Source of the DNA: Chloroflexota bacterium | GTDB lineage: Bacteria; Chloroflexota; Dehalococcoidia; Bin125 | Length of the DNA stretch: 15,896 bases | Direction: 5' to 3' | Assembly (NCBI GenBank): GCA_026707335.1 | Contig: JAPOXB010000028.1 | Coordinates: 1-15,896 of the forward strand | In this document: in pieces, positions 6,712 through 13,192 of the stretch | Numbering within the stretch: the stretch's first letter is position 1 | How the letters are laid out: the number at the start of each line of letters is the position of its first letter | Notes under the pieces: model-generated | Database searches by the model: none | What the model saw: the letters and a program-made list of their open reading frames with translations, nothing else | Told to the model about the DNA's origin: nothing | Program-made: the position numbers and the translations under genes

Positions 6712-8703
6712 TCAGGACTCGCTGATGAAGGGCGCCCAGACGGCGCAGCAGCCCACGCCGATGGGGAACACCTCGCCGCTGACCACGTCGATGACGAGCA
6801 CGCCGATGGCGCGCTCCTCCCGGTTGAGCGAGCTCAGCGCGAGGTAGCGCGCATCGCTCGACCACTGCAGGTCGAAGAAGACCAGGTCCGGATCCTCCAG
6901 CAGCACGAGCGTCTCCGCGCTGAGCGTGTCGCTGACGAGCAGCCGGTTCGACCCCTCCGGCGGCCCGGAATCGACCCAGGCGATCCGGTCGCCCCGCGGC
7001 GAGACCGCGATGTCGGTGGGGATGCCGGGCAGCGTCACCCACTCCTGCAGTTCCGTCTCGTCCGGCAGGCCGACGTAGATCTTGTTGGTGTAGGCGACCC
7101 AGAACGCGCCGGTCGTCGAGGCCCGGATGAAGTCAAACTCGTGCGGGAAGTCGGTGGAGTACTCCAGCGCCATGCAGGCGCCGTCCAGGCAGAGTTCGTC
7201 GGCGGCCTCGATCTCGGGGGCGGGGTAGCGCGCCTCGACCTCGAAGCCGGCCGGGGCGAGCAGGAGCATCGCGCCCTCCTCCTGCGCCAGGATGACCCGG
7301 TTGTCGGGCGACTGCACGCCCGTCCCGCGGGGCGTGCCGCCGCGCGCGCCGGCGAAGGGCGCCTGCAGCGTCGGGCCGAGCAGGTTGACCAGCGCCGGCG
7401 TCGACGGCGCCTCCTCGTCGCCGGCCGGCACGACCGCGAACGACAGCACGATGCCGTCCCTCGACAGCCCCATGTTGAAGAAGTCGGGCGCGATGCCATC
7501 GGGCAGGAAGTCGAACGCCATGGTCGTCTCGACGGGCGGGTCGGTGGTCAGGTCGAGGGCGACGATCCGGTCCCGCAGCCCCACCAGGACGCCGGCGCGG
7601 GTCGCCAGCCAGGTGATCTCGTCCACCCGGCCCTCGAACTGCCGCGTGATGAGGAAGTCCTCGACCCGGAAGGGGTCGGTCACGACGACGACGTCGCCGC
7701 CGTCGCCGGGCGCGATCAGCGCCAGGGCGTAGCCGGAGGGCGGCGGCCCGGTGGAGGTGGGGGCCGCCTCCGGTAGGGCGTCGGCCGGCTCCGCGGCGCC
7801 GTCGGCGGGATCCTCGGCCGGCTCGTCGGCGGGGGACTCCTCCGCCTCGGCCTGCGCCGCGCTTTGCTCCTCGGGCGACGCCTGCGGCTCATCGGGCGCG
7901 GGGGCGGCCGTCAGGTTGTTGACGCCCCCGGCCGCGATGTATCCCTCGGGATCGGCCACGAACTCGTAGAGCATGGGCTGCACGAGGCGGCCCCAGACGC
8001 CGTCCTTGGCCAGCGTGGCGCCGTGCAGCTCCGTGTTGAGGATGTTGAGCCGCGCCGGCCCCGCGGCCCGATCGAAGTAGCGCTGCGAGAAGTCGGGCGC
8101 GGCCTTGTCGCCCTCCCCCACGATGAACAGCATGGGCACCGTGACCTGGTCGTAGCGCTCCAGCGCGTCGAGGCCCTGGAAGCGGTTGGGGCTGGAGATG
8201 GCGAAGATCGTGGCGATGTCGTCCCGCCCGGCGGCGACTTGGATCAGGGCCGTGCCGCCCATGCTGGCGCCGCCCGCGTGGATGCGGCGCGCCCCGTTGG
8301 CGACGGCGTAGTCGAGCGCCGCCTCCCACTCGCGCCAGATGTCCTGCGTGGCCTCGCGCTTCGAGCCGTCCACCGTGTTGCAGCCCGACTCGCCGTGGCA
8401 GCGGAAGTCCCAGGTCAGCACCGTGTAGCCGCGCTCCGCGAAGCCCTCGACCATCTGGTCCCAGTCGCGGCGGCTGCCGGTGAACTGGTGCCCCAGCAGC
8501 ACCCAGTCGGGGCCGCCCCGGCGCAGCTCCGCCTCGATCTCGACGCCGTCGCTCGATTCCCAGGTGAAGATCGTCGCGTCGGAGCGGCGCTCGCCCTGGC
8601 GGCTGCCGGCGTCCCCGGCGTCAGCGGGGTCGTCGTCGCCGCCGCAGGCCGCGGCGAGCAGCAGCGCCAGCAGCATGGGCGCCAGAAGCACGGCTCGCGC
8701 CAT
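6712..8703 (-). CDS. Lipoprotein with alpha/beta-hydrolase domain and C-terminal beta-propeller-like domain
   Basis: 663 residues. Sec signal peptide (MARAVLLAPMLLALLLAAAC) with lipobox cysteine C20. Residues 43-255 are an alpha/beta-hydrolase of the dienelactone-hydrolase/BAAT type: LLGHQFTGSR (oxyanion region), WDFRCHGESG, nucleophile GASMGG (S147), VGEGDK (D199) and ELHG (H227). An acidic Ala/Pro/Glu linker covers about 262-325. Residues 325-663 repeat a pattern of short strands with motifs such as PDGIAPDF, SPDNRVILA, SPRGDRIAWVD and SSDARYLALS, typical of TolB/WD-like propeller blades. In S9 peptidases the propeller precedes the hydrolase, so the order here is reversed. ATG at 8703 is set by a GAGGAGG ribosome binding site; a longer upstream frame would cross the tRNA gene. 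Likely an extracytoplasmic esterase or peptidase; the substrate is unknown. Confidence 0.82.
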   Translation of the reverse strand: MARAVLLAPMLLALLLAAACGGDDDPADAGDAGSRQGERRSDATIFTWESSDGVEIEAELRRGGPDWVLLGHQFTGSRRDWDQMVEGFAERGYTVLTWDFRCHGESGCNTVDGSKREATQDIWREWEAALDYAVANGARRIHAGGASMGGTALIQVAAGRDDIATIFAISSPNRFQGLDALERYDQVTVPMLFIVGEGDKAAPDFSQRYFDRAAGPARLNILNTELHGATLAKDGVWGRLVQPMLYEFVADPEGYIAAGGVNNLTAAPAPDEPQASPEEQSAAQAEAEESPADEPAEDPADGAAEPADALPEAAPTSTGPPPSGYALALIAPGDGGDVVVVTDPFRVEDFLITRQFEGRVDEITWLATRAGVLVGLRDRIVALDLTTDPPVETTMAFDFLPDGIAPDFFNMGLSRDGIVLSFAVVPAGDEEAPSTPALVNLLGPTLQAPFAGARGGTPRGTGVQSPDNRVILAQEEGAMLLLAPAGFEVEARYPAPEIEAADELCLDGACMALEYSTDFPHEFDFIRASTTGAFWVAYTNKIYVGLPDETELQEWVTLPGIPTDIAVSPRGDRIAWVDSGPPEGSNRLLVSDTLSAETLVLLEDPDLVFFDLQWSSDARYLALSSLNREERAIGVLVIDVVSGEVFPIGVGCCAVWAPFISES

Positions 8704-8761
8704 CGCGCTCCTCCTCGGCCGACCGCCCGGCGCGTGCGCCGGACGGGTGCGGGCGCCGCCA

Positions 8762-8767
8762 ATGGTA
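8762..8767 (-). promoter_or_regulatory. Possible -10 box of the hydrolase-propeller gene
   Basis: TACCAT on the minus strand matches TAnnnT and would give a leader of about 50 bases carrying the GAGGAGG site. No good -35 is visible. The remainder of 8704-8838 shows nothing but the tRNA promoter. Confidence 0.3.
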
Positions 8768-8822
8768 GGGGCGCGACCGGCGCCGCCGCGTGTCGTGGTG
8801 CATCCCGGCCGGCCGGGGCGGC

Positions 8823-8831
8823 TGATAACAT
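8823..8831 (+). promoter_or_regulatory. Predicted extended -10 of the tRNA-Ser gene
   Basis: TGA-TAACAT gives an extended -10 element ending seven bases before the first base of the tRNA, so transcription would begin at or next to the mature 5' end. No convincing -35. Confidence 0.45.
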
Positions 8832-8838
8832 CGCCCGT

Positions 8839-8928
8839 GGAGGGTTCGCATAGAGGCCTAGTGCGCCCGCCTGCTAAGCGGGTTTCGGGGAAACTCGATC
8901 GAGGGTTCGAATCCCTCACCCTCCGCCA
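8839..8928 (+). tRNA. tRNA-Ser (anticodon GCU)
   Basis: Complete cloverleaf. Acceptor stem GGAGGGT (8839-8845) pairs with ACCCTCC (8918-8924), with discriminator G (8925). CCA is encoded at 8926-8928. The D stem is GCA/TGC. The anticodon stem CCCGC/GCGGG encloses CTGCTAA, anticodon GCT at 8873-8875, reading AGC and AGU. A long class II variable arm (about 18 bases, 8883-8900) is as expected for serine. The T arm is GAGGG-TTCGAAT-CCCTC. The mature length without CCA is 87. It lies 56 bases before miaB and may share its transcript. Confidence 0.97.
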
Positions 8929-8984
8929 GCCCGGCCCATCAACCCCCGCAACCGATCCCCGACGCGGCGATCCCCCGAACGACG

Positions 8985-10382
8985 ATGAAGACCTACCACA
9001 TCTGGACCGTCGGCTGTCAGGTGAACGTCGCCGACAGCGCCCGCCTCGGGGCCGGCCTGCGGCGGCTGGGCTGGCAGCCCACCGACCGCGCCCCCGACGC
9101 CGACCTGATCGTGGTCAACACCTGCGCCGTGCGGCAGAACGCCGAGGACCGGGCGGCCGCCAAGCTCGCCAACCTGCGCCCGCTCAAGCAGCGCAATGCC
9201 GACCTCAAGATCGCCGTCATGGGCTGCATGGTCGGGCCCCGCCACGACGCCCTGCGGGCGCGCTTCCCCTACGTCGACGCCTTCGCCCAGCCGCAGCGCT
9301 TCGACGACGTGATCCGGGTGCTCGACCTGCCGGACGACGCGCTGGGCGCGGATGACCTCGGCGGCGAGTTCTGGCCCGCGGTTCTACCGGATAGTGGGCT
9401 GCCCGACGCGCCGGCCGCGGTCACCGCCTACGTGCCCGTCATCGAGGGCTGCGACAAATTCTGCACCTACTGCATCGTGCCGCTGCGCCGCGGACGCGAG
9501 CGCAGCCGCCCCATCGGCGAGGTCGTGCGCGAGGTGGAGGCGCACGTCGCGCGGGGCGTCCGCGAGGTCACGCTGCTGGGCCAGACCGTCGAGGCCTACG
9601 GCAAGGATCAGCCGCCCGCCGACCCGGCCACCGCGCACGCCGACCTGTCCGACCTCATGGGCGCGATGCACGAGATCCCGGGCCTGCTGCGCATCCGCGC
9701 GCTCACCTCGTACCCGCCCGACATGACCGACCGCATCCTGTCGGGCATGGCGGCGCTGCCCAAGGTCTGCGAGTCGTTCTCGCTGCCCGTGCAGTCGGGC
9801 GACGACGGCGTCCTGACGGCGATGCGCCGCGGCTACGACGTCGCCACGTTCGAGGAGCGGGTGGCGAAGGTGCGCGAACTGATGCCGGAGGTCGGCATCA
9901 GCACCGACGTGATCGTCGGCTTCCCCGGCGAGTCGGAGGCGGCGTTCGGGAACACGCTGGCCGTGCTCGATCGGCTGCGCTTCGACAAGGTGCACGTCGC
10001 CGCCTACAGCCCCCGCGCCGGCACCTACGCCGACCGCAAGCAGCCCGACGACGTGCCGGAGGCGGTCAAGAAAGAGCGCCTGCACGCCATTGAGGAGTTG
10101 CAGCGGCGCATCAGCCTGGAGATCAACGGGGCCTACTGGGGCCGCGACGTGGAGGTGCTCGTCGAGGAGCGCAAGCCGGGCGCGGCGGAGGCCGCCGGCG
10201 GACCGCCGCTGGAACGGCTGACCGGCCGCACGCGCGGCGCCAAGCTGGTCCACTTCGACGCGCCGGCCGGGCGCATCCCGCTCGGCGCCCTGTTCGACGT
10301 GCGGATCACGCGCACCGGCGCCTGGTCGCTGCAAGGCGAGCTCGCCGGGGTTCCCGAGCGGGCCGTCGCGGGCGGCGGGTAG
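8985..10382 (+). CDS. miaB: tRNA-2-methylthio-N6-dimethylallyladenosine synthase
   Basis: 465 residues. A radical-SAM methylthiotransferase that adds a methylthio group to i6A37 in tRNAs reading UNN codons. The N-terminal UPF0004 domain has its three cluster cysteines: TVGCQVN (C11), NTCAVRQNAEDR (C47, the MiaB-type signature) and MGCMVG (C81). The radical-SAM motif is GCDKFCTYCIVP (C156, C160, C163). SLPVQSGDD and DVIVGFPGE follow, and a TRAM-like C-terminal region begins around residue 385. The NTCxVR..A..R signature favours MiaB over RimO or MtaB. No clear Shine-Dalgarno sequence precedes ATG 8985. It may be read from the tRNA promoter upstream. The regulator gene begins four bases after its stop. 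Confidence 0.92.
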   Translation: MKTYHIWTVGCQVNVADSARLGAGLRRLGWQPTDRAPDADLIVVNTCAVRQNAEDRAAAKLANLRPLKQRNADLKIAVMGCMVGPRHDALRARFPYVDAFAQPQRFDDVIRVLDLPDDALGADDLGGEFWPAVLPDSGLPDAPAAVTAYVPVIEGCDKFCTYCIVPLRRGRERSRPIGEVVREVEAHVARGVREVTLLGQTVEAYGKDQPPADPATAHADLSDLMGAMHEIPGLLRIRALTSYPPDMTDRILSGMAALPKVCESFSLPVQSGDDGVLTAMRRGYDVATFEERVAKVRELMPEVGISTDVIVGFPGESEAAFGNTLAVLDRLRFDKVHVAAYSPRAGTYADRKQPDDVPEAVKKERLHAIEELQRRISLEINGAYWGRDVEVLVEERKPGAAEAAGGPPLERLTGRTRGAKLVHFDAPAGRIPLGALFDVRITRTGAWSLQGELAGVPERAVAGGG

Positions 10383-10386
10383 CCCC

Positions 10387-11049
10387 ATGCCCCGCGCCCG
10401 ACCCGGCCCCCCGCGGCTCGACGTGGCCGTGCTGGTCGTGATCCTCACCGTCGTCGAGGGGGAGTTGCGGGTGCTGCTCATCCAGCGCTCCGCCCCGCCC
10501 GACGAGGGCGCCTGGGCGATCCCCGGCGGAGCGTTGATCACCAACGAGTCGCTGCAGGCCGCCGCCGTCCGCAAGCTGGCCGAGGAGACCGGCGTGCGCG
10601 ACGTCTTCCTGGAGCAGCTCTACACCTTCTCCGACCTCGACGACTACGCGCCCGGCGGCGCCGTCGCGGTGACCTACTTCGCCCTCGTCCGGCACGACGG
10701 CGTGCGCCTCGCCGAGCGCTCGGCCTGGGCGCCCGGCTGGTTCGCGCTCAACGCGCTGCCCGTGCTCGCCTTCCACAACGAGCGCGTGCTCGAGCTGGCG
10801 CGCGCCCGCTTGGTCAGCAAGCTCGAATACACCAACGCCGCCTACAGCCTGTTGCCCGAGTTCTTCACGATGAGCAACCTGCAAGAGACCTACGAGTCGA
10901 TCCTGGGGCGGAAGCTGGACAAGCGGAACTTCCGGCGCCGGATGCTGGCCTCGGACCTGCTGGTGGCGACGCAGCAGACGGCCAAGGCGGGCCGCCATCG
11001 CCCGGCGCGCCTCTACCGCTTCGCCAGCCGCACCCCGGTCGAATTCTGA
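10387..11049 (+). CDS. nrtR: Nudix-winged-helix transcriptional regulator, NrtR family
   Basis: 220 residues in the two-domain layout of NrtR. The Nudix fold (about 11-135) is followed by a winged helix (about 143-212) with the family's KLEYTNAAYSLLPEFFTMS stretch (145-163), then LDKRNFRRRML (177-187) and RPARLYRF (205-212). NrtR proteins repress NAD-biosynthesis genes and are released by NAD-related nucleotides such as ADP-ribose. The Nudix box is degenerate: G48-x5-E54-x7-R62-K63-L64-A65-E66-E67. The usual glutamate after Arg is Lys, so hydrolase activity is probably weak or absent while ligand binding may remain. The gene lies four bases after miaB and two genes before nadABC, whose promoter carries a pair of palindromes. 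The target link is inferred from context. Confidence 0.88.
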   Translation: MPRARPGPPRLDVAVLVVILTVVEGELRVLLIQRSAPPDEGAWAIPGGALITNESLQAAAVRKLAEETGVRDVFLEQLYTFSDLDDYAPGGAVAVTYFALVRHDGVRLAERSAWAPGWFALNALPVLAFHNERVLELARARLVSKLEYTNAAYSLLPEFFTMSNLQETYESILGRKLDKRNFRRRMLASDLLVATQQTAKAGRHRPARLYRFASRTPVEF

Positions 11050-11078
11050 GCGCGCGCCGCGCGCCGACGGGAGGCCCG

Positions 11079-11705
11079 ATGTCCGACCCGCCCGCCAAGG
11101 CCGTCATCTTCGACGTCGGCGGCGTCCTCATCCACATGGACTGGAAGGAATACGACCGCTTCGCCGTCGAGCGCGGCCTGCCCGAGCGCGAGTGGCTGCG
11201 CATCCTCCACCAGACGGAGGAGTACAACGCCTGGCAGACCGGCCGCGGCAGCGAGGCCGAGTGGCACGCCTCGATCATGCGCGAGTTGCGCGCCCACCTC
11301 GGCGACCGCAGCGAGGCCTTCATCGAGGAATGGCTGGCGCGGCCCACCCCCCGCCACGACCCGAATCTCGACTTGGCGGACGCCCTGGTCGGCGCCGGCT
11401 ACACGGTCGCCGTGCTCAGCAACGCCGGCCCCGACCTGCGCGAGAAGATCGACGAGACGCTGGGCCGGACCATCGCCTGGCACGACATCCTCTGCTCGGC
11501 GGAAGTGGGCCTGGCCAAGCCCGATCCGGCCATCTACCGCCTGGCGATGGCGCGCCTCTCGCTGCGGCCGGCGCAGTGCTTCTTCATCGACGACATCCGC
11601 GCCAACGTCGCCGGGGCGCAGGAGGTCGGCTGGACCGCGCACCGCTTCAAGGGCGACTACGCCGCGCTGCAGGCCGACCTGCGCGCGCACGGCTACGAGT
11701 GGTAA
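11079..11705 (+). CDS. HAD-superfamily hydrolase, class IA variant 3 (YihX-like)
   Basis: 208 residues. Motifs: FDVGGVLIHMDW (nucleophile D12; the usual second Asp is G14, as seen in YihX-type and epoxide-hydrolase N-terminal HAD domains), VLSNAG (S114, N115), GLAKPDP (K147) and FFIDDIRANV (D171, D172). The helical cap spans about 17-95. It likely dephosphorylates a small phosphate ester; loss of the second Asp is typical of this subgroup and does not by itself imply inactivity. ATG at 11079 follows GGGAGG at five bases. The gene lies 29 bases after the NrtR-type regulator and before the nad promoter. A role in nucleotide or NAD-precursor turnover is possible but rests only on position. Confidence 0.85.
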   Translation: MSDPPAKAVIFDVGGVLIHMDWKEYDRFAVERGLPEREWLRILHQTEEYNAWQTGRGSEAEWHASIMRELRAHLGDRSEAFIEEWLARPTPRHDPNLDLADALVGAGYTVAVLSNAGPDLREKIDETLGRTIAWHDILCSAEVGLAKPDPAIYRLAMARLSLRPAQCFFIDDIRANVAGAQEVGWTAHRFKGDYAALQADLRAHGYEW

Positions 11706-11708
11706 CGA

Positions 11709-11743
11709 GGCGGCCCGGCCGCCGTCCACCGCCGGCCGGCGGC
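11709..11743 (+). terminator. Possible hairpin terminator after the HAD gene
   Basis: Two GC-rich stem-loops follow the HAD stop: GGCGG/CCGCC with loop CCCGG (11709-11723) and CCGCC/GGCGG with loop GGCC (11729-11742), then CTTTCC. The T run is poor, so intrinsic termination would be weak. Confidence 0.3.
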
Positions 11744-11766
11744 TTTCCACGACTTCCCGCGGATCC

Positions 11767-11793
11767 GACTAAGTGTCACCTTGACACTTAGTC
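11767..11793. promoter_or_regulatory. Operator 1 of nadABC: 27-bp perfect palindrome
   Basis: Two perfect 12-base arms, GACTAAGTGTCA and TGACACTTAGTC, separated by CCT. The core GTGTCA-N3-TGACAC is shared with the palindrome at 11821-11845. The right arm contains the predicted -35 TTGACA (11781-11786), so a bound dimer would block RNA polymerase. The likely ligand is the NrtR-type regulator encoded at 10387, by context. Confidence 0.75.
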
Positions 11794-11810
11794 AGCGCGG
11801 CGGCGATACT
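11781..11810 (+). promoter_or_regulatory. Predicted nadA promoter
   Basis: Consensus -35 TTGACA (11781-11786), 18 bases, then GATACT (11805-11810). Start expected near 11817, giving a leader of about 84 bases. Operator 1 covers the -35 and operator 2 begins about four bases after the start, so both sites could repress it. Confidence 0.65.
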
Positions 11811-11820
11811 GCCGGTGAGG

Positions 11821-11845
11821 ACTTCGTGTCACAGTGACACGAAGT
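11821..11845. promoter_or_regulatory. Operator 2 of nadABC: 25-bp perfect palindrome
   Basis: Perfect arms ACTTCGTGTCAC and GTGACACGAAGT around a single A. It shares the GTGTCA-N3-TGACAC core with operator 1, while the flanks differ. That suggests the core is the conserved recognition element. The centre (11833) is 53 bp from the centre of operator 1 (11780), close to five helical turns. Confidence 0.72.
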
Positions 11846-11900
11846 GGGTCGGCCCCGCCCCGCCCGGCCGGCGAGGCGCCCTCTGGATCGGTGTCCCGCC

Positions 11901-13136
11901 ATGACCACCTCGCCCCTCGGCGGTCCCGCCAAGGTCGTCGCCAGCGACTACGTCGCGCCGCGCCTGCCCGAGGATCTGCCCGACGCCTACTGCGAGGGCG
12001 ACATCGCCACGGTGCCGCTCGTCGAGGAGCCGCATCGCGCCTCCTGGCAGCCCGAGATCCCCGAGCGCTACCTGTCGATGTCGGCCGATGAGCTGGCCGA
12101 CCGCATCCGGGGCGTGCGCGCCGCCCTCGGCGAGCGCCTGCTGATCCTGGGCCACCACTACCAGCGCGACGACGTGATCCGCTTCACCGACGTCCGCGGC
12201 GACTCGTTCAAGCTGGCCCGCGAGGCCGCCGCCCGGCCCCAGGCCGACTACATCCTGTTCTGCGGCGTGCACTTCATGGCCGAGAGCGCCGACATCCTCA
12301 CCGGGCCCGATCAGGCCGTCATGCTGCCCAACCTCGCCGCCGGCTGCTCGATGGCCGACATGGCCCAGCCCCAGGACGTCTACGCCTCCTGGGACGAGCT
12401 CACCAGCGTCGTCGAGGCGGAGCGCACGATCCCCATCACCTACATGAACTCGGCCGCCTCGCTGAAGGCGTTCGTGGGGCGCAACGGCGGCGCCGTCTGC
12501 ACCTCGTCGAACGCGCCCGCCGTCCTGCGCTGGGCCTTCGAGCGCGGCGACCGCGTGCTCTTCTTCCCCGACCAGCACCTGGGCCGCAACACCGGCAAGC
12601 GGCTGGGCGTCGACCCGGTCGGCGAGATGGCGGTCTGGAACCCGGCCCTGCCGATGGGCGGGCTGGAACCCGGGCGGATCACCGACAGCCGCATCCTGCT
12701 CTGGCAGGGGCACTGCTCGGTGCACGTGCGCTTCAAGGTCGAGCAGATCGAGCGCGCGCGGGCGAAGCACCCCGGCTGCCGCGTCGTGGTGCACCCCGAG
12801 TGCACCGAGGCCGTCGTCGACGCCGCCGACGCCGACGGCTCGACGGAGTTCATCATCCGCTACGTGAAGGACGGCCCGCCCGGCGTCTACGCCGTGGGCA
12901 CCGAGATCAACCTCGTGCACCGGCTCAACGCCGAGGTCGAGGCCGAGGGCAAGACGGCCTTCTGCCTCGACCCGGTGGTCTGCCCCTGCGCCACGATGTA
13001 CCGCATCCACCCCGCCTACCAGGCCTGGGTGCTGGAGGAGCTGATCGCCGGGCGGATCGTCAACCAGATCCGCGTCGACGACGAGACCCGGTCCTGGGCG
13101 CAGGTCGCGCTGCGCCGCATGCTGGAGATCACCTAG
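11901..13136 (+). CDS. nadA: Quinolinate synthase A
   Basis: 411 residues. It condenses iminoaspartate (from NadB) with dihydroxyacetone phosphate to quinolinate, using a 4Fe-4S cluster. Visible: LILGHHYQRDDV (81-92), DSFKLAREAA (101-110), FCGVHFMAESADIL (120-133), PNLAAGCSMADM (143-154), VCTSSNAP (199-206), FPDQHLGRN (222-230), WQGHCSVH (268-275), HPEC (298-301) and CPCATMYRIHP (361-371). Probable cluster ligands are C121, C200 and C361. It is longer than E. coli NadA (347), mainly through about 60 N-terminal residues before the first fold motif. ATG 11901 is preferred over an in-frame GTG at 11844, which would start inside operator 2. No strong ribosome binding site. First gene of nadABC. 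Confidence 0.94.
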   Translation: MTTSPLGGPAKVVASDYVAPRLPEDLPDAYCEGDIATVPLVEEPHRASWQPEIPERYLSMSADELADRIRGVRAALGERLLILGHHYQRDDVIRFTDVRGDSFKLAREAAARPQADYILFCGVHFMAESADILTGPDQAVMLPNLAAGCSMADMAQPQDVYASWDELTSVVEAERTIPITYMNSAASLKAFVGRNGGAVCTSSNAPAVLRWAFERGDRVLFFPDQHLGRNTGKRLGVDPVGEMAVWNPALPMGGLEPGRITDSRILLWQGHCSVHVRFKVEQIERARAKHPGCRVVVHPECTEAVVDAADADGSTEFIIRYVKDGPPGVYAVGTEINLVHRLNAEVEAEGKTAFCLDPVVCPCATMYRIHPAYQAWVLEELIAGRIVNQIRVDDETRSWAQVALRRMLEIT

Positions 13137-13192
13137 CCGCGCCCGGCCCGCCCGCGACGCCGGCCCACGGCACTGATCTGAAGGCACGCGCC

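Noticed and set aside
8704..8919. N-terminal extension of the second hydrolase up to an ATG at 8919
   Set aside because: It would translate the antisense of the tRNA-Ser gene (MRDSNPRS-type start, a known artefact). A GAGGAGG ribosome binding site and signal peptide fix the start at 8703.
9384..10574. Open frame antisense to miaB and the regulator gene
   Set aside because: Composition is low-complexity; both sense genes carry all family motifs.
11767..11793. Palindrome read as a terminator for the upstream HAD gene
   Set aside because: No T run on either side, the -35 is embedded in it, and its twin with the same core lies after the transcription start; an operator pair explains more.
11844..11900. 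Upstream GTG start for nadA adding 19 residues
   Set aside because: It lies in operator 2, adds an Arg/Pro-rich stretch with no family match and lacks a ribosome binding site.
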